A stretch of DNA of 11,499 nt from assembly GCA_905233865.1 (NCBI GenBank), contig CAJOGH010000013.1, positions 25,820 through 37,318 of the forward strand, given 5' to 3'. Source of the stretch: an uncultured Atopobiaceae bacterium. GTDB taxonomy: Bacteria; Actinomycetota; Coriobacteriia; Coriobacteriales; Atopobiaceae. Numbering within the stretch: the first letter of the stretch is position 1; each line of letters begins with the position of its first letter. The notes under the pieces are model-generated. The model had not been told where the DNA came from. It did not search any database and saw only the letters and a program-made list of their open reading frames with translations. A program made the position numbers and the translations under genes. Below are positions 6,496-11,499 of this stretch, one piece after another.

Positions 6496-6539
6496 AAATG
6501 GCGCTTTTGTGCACAGTCGTGCGCGAGGCGCCTTTCTTT
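6496..6539 (+). terminator. Probable intrinsic terminator of the CarD-family gene
   Basis: GGCGC (6500-6504) pairs with GCGCC (6528-6532), enclosing a second stem GTGCA/TGCGC, and is followed by TTTCTTTC; AAA before the stem can pair with the T tract. It begins 26-30 bases after the stop codon. Confidence 0.55.
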
Positions 6540-6589
6540 CACATGGTGTGCAATACTTCACACGCTGTGTAAAACTTCTCACACTGTGA
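6540..6589. promoter_or_regulatory. Tandem TGTG/CACA dyads upstream of the TetR gene (operator cluster)
   Basis: Three dyads: CACA-TGG-TGTG (6540-6550), CACA-CGC-TGTG (6559-6569) and TCACA-C-TGTGA (6579-6589), with centres 19-20 bp apart. Read the other way, the segment is a tandem repeat of TGTGYAAWACTTC followed by CACAC, i.e. inverted half-sites 8-10 bases apart. The cluster ends nine bases before the start codon. A candidate extended -10 (TGC-AATACT, 6549-6557) lies inside it. TetR repressors commonly bind such sites next to their own gene, so autoregulation of this operon is the natural inference. Confidence 0.7.
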
Positions 6590-6597
6590 AGGAATGT

Positions 6598-7317
6598 ATG
6601 ACCCCAGCAACACTGAGCGAGCGCGCCGCCGCAAACGTGGCACCTGCGCAATCCCTGGACCGACGCTGCGTGCGAACGCGCAACAGCCTGCGTGACGCGC
6701 TGGCGGAGGCCATCGAGGAGACGGGCGACCTCTCCCGCGTGACGGTCACGGCCGTGGCCGACCGCGCCGGCGTCACCCGCCGCACCTTCTACTCCCACTT
6801 TCGTGACATCCCCGACCTTGTGGCATGGGTCGAGCAGACCAGCATCGACGAGCTGCGTCCCTACGTGCGTGCCGTCGTCGCGTCGCACCTGGACGAGCTC
6901 GAGCGCATCATCGCCAAGAGCGAACCGGCCCCTGGTGCCGTCGAGCTGCTCACCTACTTCAAGGACCGTGCCTACGTGTGCGCCCTCATTGGCGAGGGCG
7001 GTGACCCTGCCTTTGTGGAGCGCATCAAGGCGATGATCCACGAGGAGGTCAGCGGTCGCGCGCTCGATGGCATCGACTCCCGCGCGCTGGGGCCCTTCTT
7101 TGACTACTACATCTCCTTTGTCGTCTCGGCCGAGGCGGGCGTGCTCTCCCGCTGGATTGCCGGCGGCATGGAGGAGGACGTCCGCACGATGGGCGAGATC
7201 ATGACGCTTCTGGCCTTTGTGAGGCCCGGCGACCTGTACAACAACCCGATGCACATTCCCGTCACCCGTTTGGGTATCGCACTCATCAAGCACATGAAGG
7301 AGAACAGCCATGCCTAG
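6598..7317 (+). CDS. TetR/AcrR-family transcriptional regulator
   Basis: 239 residues. The ATG at 6598 is chosen because AAGGA lies four bases upstream; an in-frame GTG at 6586 lies inside the operator dyad and has no ribosome-binding site. After a 25-residue leader the DNA-binding domain follows (about 28-75) with the helix-turn-helix TVTAVADRAGVTRRTFYSHF (49-68), a clear TetR signature ending in the usual TFYSHF. The rest is a helical ligand and dimerisation domain with no recognisable ligand. Its last 8 bases overlap the start of the giant activase fusion (ATGCCTAG), and the downstream ribosome-binding site lies within its end, so the two are co-transcribed and translationally coupled. The dyads upstream are the obvious target. 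The ligand might be an acyl-CoA or hydroxy acid linked to the downstream enzyme; this is inference only. Confidence 0.93.
   Translation: MTPATLSERAAANVAPAQSLDRRCVRTRNSLRDALAEAIEETGDLSRVTVTAVADRAGVTRRTFYSHFRDIPDLVAWVEQTSIDELRPYVRAVVASHLDELERIIAKSEPAPGAVELLTYFKDRAYVCALIGEGGDPAFVERIKAMIHEEVSGRALDGIDSRALGPFFDYYISFVVSAEAGVLSRWIAGGMEEDVRTMGEIMTLLAFVRPGDLYNNPMHIPVTRLGIALIKHMKENSHA
7297..7302 (+). promoter_or_regulatory. Ribosome-binding site for the giant activase fusion, inside the TetR gene
   Basis: AAGGAG, seven bases before the ATG at 7310 and within the final codons of the TetR gene. It fixes the start of the downstream gene and supports translational coupling across the 8-base overlap. Confidence 0.8.
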
Positions 7318-10300
7318 CAACGACTCTCTGAGCTCCAACCAGGACAAGGGCCAGACCATCCGCCTAGTGGCCGAGGGCGCCGAGCTCAAGCCCGCCGAGG
7401 CCGTCGACTTTAGCGGTGCCCACCTGCGCCTGGGCATCGACGTCGGCTCCACGACGGTCAAGCTCTCCGTCATCGACGACGACAACAACATCGTCTACGC
7501 CAACTACGAGCGTCACCACACCGACGTCCGCGCCACGGCCAAGAGCCTCTTTGACCGTGCCCGCCGCGTGCTGGGCGAGTGCGAGATGCGCGTGTCCATC
7601 ACCGGTTCGGGCGGCCTGCTGCTGGCCCAGTGGCTCGACCTCGAGTTCGTCCAGGAGGTCATCGCCTCCAAGCGCGCCGTGGAGACGCTGATTCCCCAGA
7701 CCGACGTCGCCATCGAGCTGGGCGGCGAGGACGCCAAGATCATCTACTTTGACAACGGCATCGAGCAGCGCATGAACGGCACGTGCGCGGGCGGCACCGG
7801 CGCCTTCATCGACCAGATGGCCTCGCTGCTCCACACCGACGCCTCGGGCCTGGACGAGCTCGCGCGCAACTCCAAGAACATCTACCCCATTGCATCGCGC
7901 TGCGGCGTCTTTGCCAAGACCGACGTGCAGCCGCTGCTCAACGAGGGCGCTGCCCCCGAGGACATCGCCGCCTCCATCTTCCAGGCCGTGGCCAACCAGA
8001 CCGTGTCCGGCCTTGCCTGCGGCCACCCCATCCGTGGCTACGTGGCCTTCCTGGGCGGCCCGCTGCAGTACCTCTCCCAGCTCCGCGAGCGCTTCTACGT
8101 CACGCTGGGCCTGGACGAGGAGCACCGCATCGTGCCGAACAACGCCCACCTCTTTGTGGCCACCGGCGCGGCCCTTGCCGGCGAGTCCGATAAGTACGTG
8201 ACCTTTGGCCAGGTCATCGAGGCCCTCGAGAACCTGGGTGACACCCAGGGCTCCGAGGTCGCGCGCCTGGACGCGCTCTTTGAGAGCGAGGCGGAGCTGG
8301 AGGAGTTCCGCGAGCGCCATGGCAAGCAGGTCGTGCCCAAGGGTGACCTCGCCAGCTACCAGGGTCGCGTGTACCTTGGCATCGACGCCGGCTCCACCAC
8401 GATGAAGGCCGCCGCGGTGGGCGAGGACGGCGAGCTGCTTTACACCTGGTATGGCAACAACAACGGTGACGTCCTGGGCACCGCCCGCTTGATCATGGAC
8501 GACTTCTACGACAAGATGCCCTCCGGCTGCCGCATTGGTCACGTGACCACGACCGGCTATGGCGAGGCGCTCCTGATCGAGGCGCTGCAGGCCGACTCCG
8601 GCGAGATCGAGACGGTGGCGCACCTGCGCGGCGCCCGCGCCTTCGTGCCTGACGTCGAGTTCATCCTGGATATCGGCGGTCAGGACATGAAGTGCCTCCA
8701 GGTCAAGGACGGCGTCATCGAGCACATCATGCTCAACGAGGCTTGCTCGTCGGGCTGTGGCTCCTTCATCGAGAGCTTTGCCGTGTCCATGGGCATGGAC
8801 GTGCGCCAGTTTGCCGCCGAGGCCGTGGGTGCCAGCGCCCCGGTGGACCTGGGCAGCCGTTGCACGGTGTTCATGAACTCCCGCGTCAAGCAGGCGCAGA
8901 AGGAGGGCGCGACCGTGGGTGACATCGCCTCTGGCCTGTCCTACTCCGTCATCAAGAACGCCCTGTTCAAGGTCATCAAGCTCCGTGACTTCTCTGAGAT
9001 TGGCAAGCATGTCGTGGTCCAGGGCGGCACCTTCATGTCCGACGCCACCCTGCGCGCCTTTGAGAAGCTCACCGGTCGTGACGTGATTCGCCCGGACATC
9101 GCAGGCACGATGGGCGCCTACGGCGCGGCTCTCCTGGCTCGTGACCGCGCCACCACCTTTGGTGACTCCACCATCCTCTCGCGCGACCAGATCGACAACC
9201 TGAGCGTCACGCAGACCAACGTCCACTGCGGTCGCTGCTCCAACAACTGCCTGCTGACCGTCAACAAGTTTGGCAACGGGCGCAAGTTCATCACAGGCAA
9301 CCGCTGTGAGAAGGGCGCCGGCACCCGCAAGCGCAAGGTCGAGGCCCCCAACCTCTTTGCCTTTAAGAACCAGCTGCTCTTTGAGCGCGAGGGTCTGTCT
9401 GCCGACGAGGCACCCCGTGGCACCGTGGGCATCCCGCGCGCCCTCAACATGTACGAGAACTATCCCTTCTGGCACGCCTTCTTCACGGAGCTCGGCTTCC
9501 ACGTGATCCTGAGTGACCAGTCCAACAAGAAGGTCTACGAGTCGGGCATCGAGTCCATGCCCTCCGAGTCCGTGTGTTACCCCGCCAAGCTCAGCCATGG
9601 CCATATTATGAACCTGCTTGCCAAGGACCCCGACTTCATCTGGATGCCGTGCGTGCGCTGGGAGAGGACCGAGGACGAGAAGGCTACCAACCACTACAAC
9701 TGCCCCATCGTCATGAGCTACCCGCAGGCCCTGGGCCTCAACGTCGAGGCCCTTCAGGACCCGAGTGTGGAGTATCTGAGCCCCTTCATTCCCTATGACA
9801 AGAAGAGCGAGCTCAAGAAGCGCCTCTACGAGGTCATCTCGGTCCAGCGCGAGGAGGACGCCCGCGCCGGCCGCGGTCGCTTCCGCGGCGAGCACATCAC
9901 CCGCGCCGAGATCGACGCTGCCGTCAACGCCGCGTGGGAGGCCGACCTCGAGTTCAAGCAGACCATGCGTCGCCGCGGTGACGAGGCGCTCGCGTGGATC
10001 GAGGCGCATGACGCCCACGGCATCGTGCTTGCCGGCCGTCCCTACCACAACGACCCCGAGATCAACCACGCCATCCCTGAGCTCGTCAACTCCTTTGGCT
10101 TTGCCGTCCTCACCGAGGACTCCGTGAGCCACAAGATGGAGCCCGAGCGTCCCATCCGCGTGGTTGACCAGTGGATGTACCACTCGCGTCTGTATCGTGC
10201 CGCCCGCTTCGTGGCCACGCGCAACGACCTTGACCTCATCCAGCTCAACAGCTTTGGCTGTGGCCTGGACGCCCTCACCTGCGACCAGGTCCAGGAGATC

Positions 10301-11499
10301 CTGGAGGGCTCGGGCAAGATCTACACCGCCCTCAAGATCGACGAGGTCTCCAACCTGGGCGCCGCCCGCATCCGCGTGCGCTCGCTCATGGCGGCCCTGT
10401 CCGAGCAGCGTGCCGAGCTCGAGCGCTCTGTGGCCGCTGGCAACGTCTTTGAGATTGAGCCCGCCGGCGTCCACATGGCCGACGGCTCCCTGGAGCGCGT
10501 GCGTCCGGCCAGCCACGGCCGTCGCGTGCCCACCTACCGTCGCGCCCGCTCCGCCGCCTTTGAGAAGGTGCGCTACACCAAGGAGATGCAGGCCGAGGGC
10601 TACACCATCCTGGCCCCCCAGATGTCGCCCATCCACTTTGAGATCATCGAGGAGCTTCTCAAGGCCGAGGGCTACAACGTGGTGCTTCTGCCCTCTGTTG
10701 ACCACGGCGCCGTCGAGGCCGGCCTCAAGTACGTGAACAACGACATCTGCTACCCGTCCATCCTCGTTACGGGTCAGATCATGGAGGCGGTGCTCTCGGG
10801 CAAGTACGACCTTGACCGCACCGCGGTTCTTATCTCCCAGACGGGCGGCGGCTGCCGAGCCACCAACTACATCGCTCTTATCCGCAAGGCGCTGCGCGAC
10901 TCGGGCAACGGCCACGTGCCGGTCATCTCGCTGTCCGTGGCCAGCGGCCTGGACGAGGACAACCCCGGCTTTAACATCCTTCGCCCCAAGCTGCTCGTCA
11001 AGGCCATCTACGCGCTGCTCTACGGCGACCTCATCATGCAGCTGCTTTATCGCGTGCGTCCCTACGAGGCTACGCCCGGCGCCGCCGACGAGCTCTACCG
11101 CACCTGGATGGAGCGGGCCAAGCGCGACATCGTGTCCAGCACCTCACGCCGCGCGTTCTACAGGCTCTGCCAGGAGACGGTCGACGCCTTTGAGGCGCTG
11201 CCGCTGGTTAACGACCGCTCCAAGCCGCGCGTGGGCGTGGTCGGCGAGATCCTCGTGAAGTTCCACCCCACGGCCAACAACGAGGTCGTTAAGGTCATCG
11301 AGCAGGAGGGTTGCGAGGCCAACGTCCCCGGCCTTCTGGACTTCTTCCTCTTTGGCATGACCAACGCCATCAACACCCACGACGAGCTTGGCACCAAGGC
11401 CTCGTCGCGTGCCACCCATATGGCCGGCATCAAGATGGTCCAGGGCATGCGCGAGCCCATCAACAAGATGCTCGCTGGCTCCACGCGCTTTGAGCCCTA
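7310..11499 (+). CDS. Giant 2-hydroxyacyl-CoA dehydratase activase/dehydratase-like fusion protein (3' truncated by window)
   Basis: Frame open to the right edge, at least 1396 residues. Module 1 (about 40-300) is a BadF/HgdC-type ASKHA ATPase: GIDVGSTTVK (42-51), ELGGEDAK (136-143), CAGGTG (Cys159) and SRCGVFAK (Cys198), the two cysteines that in HgdC hold a shared [4Fe-4S] cluster across the dimer. Module 2 (about 355-625) repeats the fold: GIDAGSTTMK (357-366), DIGGQDMK (454-461), CSSGCG (Cys479, Cys483) and SRCTVF (Cys518). A Cys-rich segment follows (HCGRCSNNC, Cys640, 643, 647, plus Cys666). Then a DUF2229-like region from about 705 (VGIPRALNMYENYPFW; Cys756, 781, 798) and a dehydratase-like region with LAGRPYHNDPEINH (907-920), FGCGLDALTC (Cys984, 991) and QTGGGCRATNY (Cys1182). 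Family knowledge: HgdC-type activases use ATP to drive low-potential electron transfer to a dehydratase iron-sulfur cluster. Here activase and acceptor-like parts are in one chain, a known but poorly characterised architecture. Substrate unknown. A cytosolic protein is expected, as no signal peptide is seen. Confidence 0.9.
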   Translation, partial: MPSNDSLSSNQDKGQTIRLVAEGAELKPAEAVDFSGAHLRLGIDVGSTTVKLSVIDDDNNIVYANYERHHTDVRATAKSLFDRARRVLGECEMRVSITGSGGLLLAQWLDLEFVQEVIASKRAVETLIPQTDVAIELGGEDAKIIYFDNGIEQRMNGTCAGGTGAFIDQMASLLHTDASGLDELARNSKNIYPIASRCGVFAKTDVQPLLNEGAAPEDIAASIFQAVANQTVSGLACGHPIRGYVAFLGGPLQYLSQLRERFYVTLGLDEEHRIVPNNAHLFVATGAALAGESDKYVTFGQVIEALENLGDTQGSEVARLDALFESEAELEEFRERHGKQVVPKGDLASYQGRVYLGIDAGSTTMKAAAVGEDGELLYTWYGNNNGDVLGTARLIMDDFYDKMPSGCRIGHVTTTGYGEALLIEALQADSGEIETVAHLRGARAFVPDVEFILDIGGQDMKCLQVKDGVIEHIMLNEACSSGCGSFIESFAVSMGMDVRQFAAEAVGASAPVDLGSRCTVFMNSRVKQAQKEGATVGDIASGLSYSVIKNALFKVIKLRDFSEIGKHVVVQGGTFMSDATLRAFEKLTGRDVIRPDIAGTMGAYGAALLARDRATTFGDSTILSRDQIDNLSVTQTNVHCGRCSNNCLLTVNKFGNGRKFITGNRCEKGAGTRKRKVEAPNLFAFKNQLLFEREGLSADEAPRGTVGIPRALNMYENYPFWHAFFTELGFHVILSDQSNKKVYESGIESMPSESVCYPAKLSHGHIMNLLAKDPDFIWMPCVRWERTEDEKATNHYNCPIVMSYPQALGLNVEALQDPSVEYLSPFIPYDKKSELKKRLYEVISVQREEDARAGRGRFRGEHITRAEIDAAVNAAWEADLEFKQTMRRRGDEALAWIEAHDAHGIVLAGRPYHNDPEINHAIPELVNSFGFAVLTEDSVSHKMEPERPIRVVDQWMYHSRLYRAARFVATRNDLDLIQLNSFGCGLDALTCDQVQEILEGSGKIYTALKIDEVSNLGAARIRVRSLMAALSEQRAELERSVAAGNVFEIEPAGVHMADGSLERVRPASHGRRVPTYRRARSAAFEKVRYTKEMQAEGYTILAPQMSPIHFEIIEELLKAEGYNVVLLPSVDHGAVEAGLKYVNNDICYPSILVTGQIMEAVLSGKYDLDRTAVLISQTGGGCRATNYIALIRKALRDSGNGHVPVISLSVASGLDEDNPGFNILRPKLLVKAIYALLYGDLIMQLLYRVRPYEATPGAADELYRTWMERAKRDIVSSTSRRAFYRLCQETVDAFEALPLVNDRSKPRVGVVGEILVKFHPTANNEVVKVIEQEGCEANVPGLLDFFLFGMTNAINTHDELGTKASSRATHMAGIKMVQGMREPINKMLAGSTRFEP

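Noticed and set aside
6586..6597. GTG start at 6586 for the TetR protein
   Set aside because: It lies inside the TCACA-C-TGTGA dyad and lacks a ribosome-binding site; the ATG at 6598 has AAGGA at good spacing.
7364..10915. Minus-strand open frame of more than 1180 codons opposite the giant fusion gene
   Set aside because: It is fully antisense to a gene with clear domains. Its protein is low-complexity (rich in G, V, H, L, D) with no family motif. Such frames arise in high-GC genes because stop triplets are rare in the antisense frame.
1..11499. CRISPR arrays, insertion sequences, integrases, attachment sites, tRNA or rRNA genes
   Set aside because: No regularly spaced repeats, transposase-like proteins or RNA gene signatures were seen on either strand.

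Overview
The window is high-GC DNA of a Gram-positive anaerobe, most likely Coriobacteriia (an Olsenella/Atopobium-like member of Atopobiaceae). This rests on overall gene style: C/G-ending codons, Tat and lipoprotein signal sequences, an FtsX-type permease, a CarD-like regulator, a tannase-like lipoprotein and a very large 2-hydroxyacyl-CoA dehydratase activase fusion. It was not tested by database search. No mobile element, CRISPR array, rRNA or tRNA was seen. Composition looks even, with no sign of a recently acquired island.

Layout from left to right: (1) the 3' part of an FtsX/MacB-type ABC transporter permease, cut by the left window edge. (2) A 233-base gap with a perfect stem-loop, two near-identical dyads and a third inverted repeat. 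(3) A secreted lipoprotein esterase of the bacterial tannase family. (4) A strong hairpin between convergent genes. (5) On the minus strand, a secreted, repetitive, probably beta-helical protein of unknown function with a well-formed promoter. (6) A divergent gap of about 210 bases. (7) A Tat-type lipoprotein cyclophilin (peptidyl-prolyl isomerase). (8) A gap holding a second copy of the stem-loop seen after the permease, and a perfect palindrome over the likely carD promoter. (9) A CarD-family RNA polymerase-binding regulator. (10) A TetR-family regulator preceded by tandem TGTG/CACA dyads. (11) Overlapping it by 8 bases, a giant protein (at least 1396 residues, cut by the right edge) with two ATPase activase modules, a cysteine-rich segment, a DUF2229-like region and a 2-hydroxyacyl-CoA dehydratase-like region.

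How the genes work together: the TetR gene and the giant gene form a clear translationally coupled pair, so the regulator probably controls both itself and this ATP-driven iron-sulfur system. The tannase-like esterase, the beta-helical protein and the cyclophilin are all exported and probably act at the cell surface, but each appears to be its own transcription unit. The most interesting items are the giant fusion with its dedicated operator region, the duplicated intergenic stem-loop, and the tannase-like enzyme, whose catalytic triad is kept while the expected gallate-contact residues seem changed.
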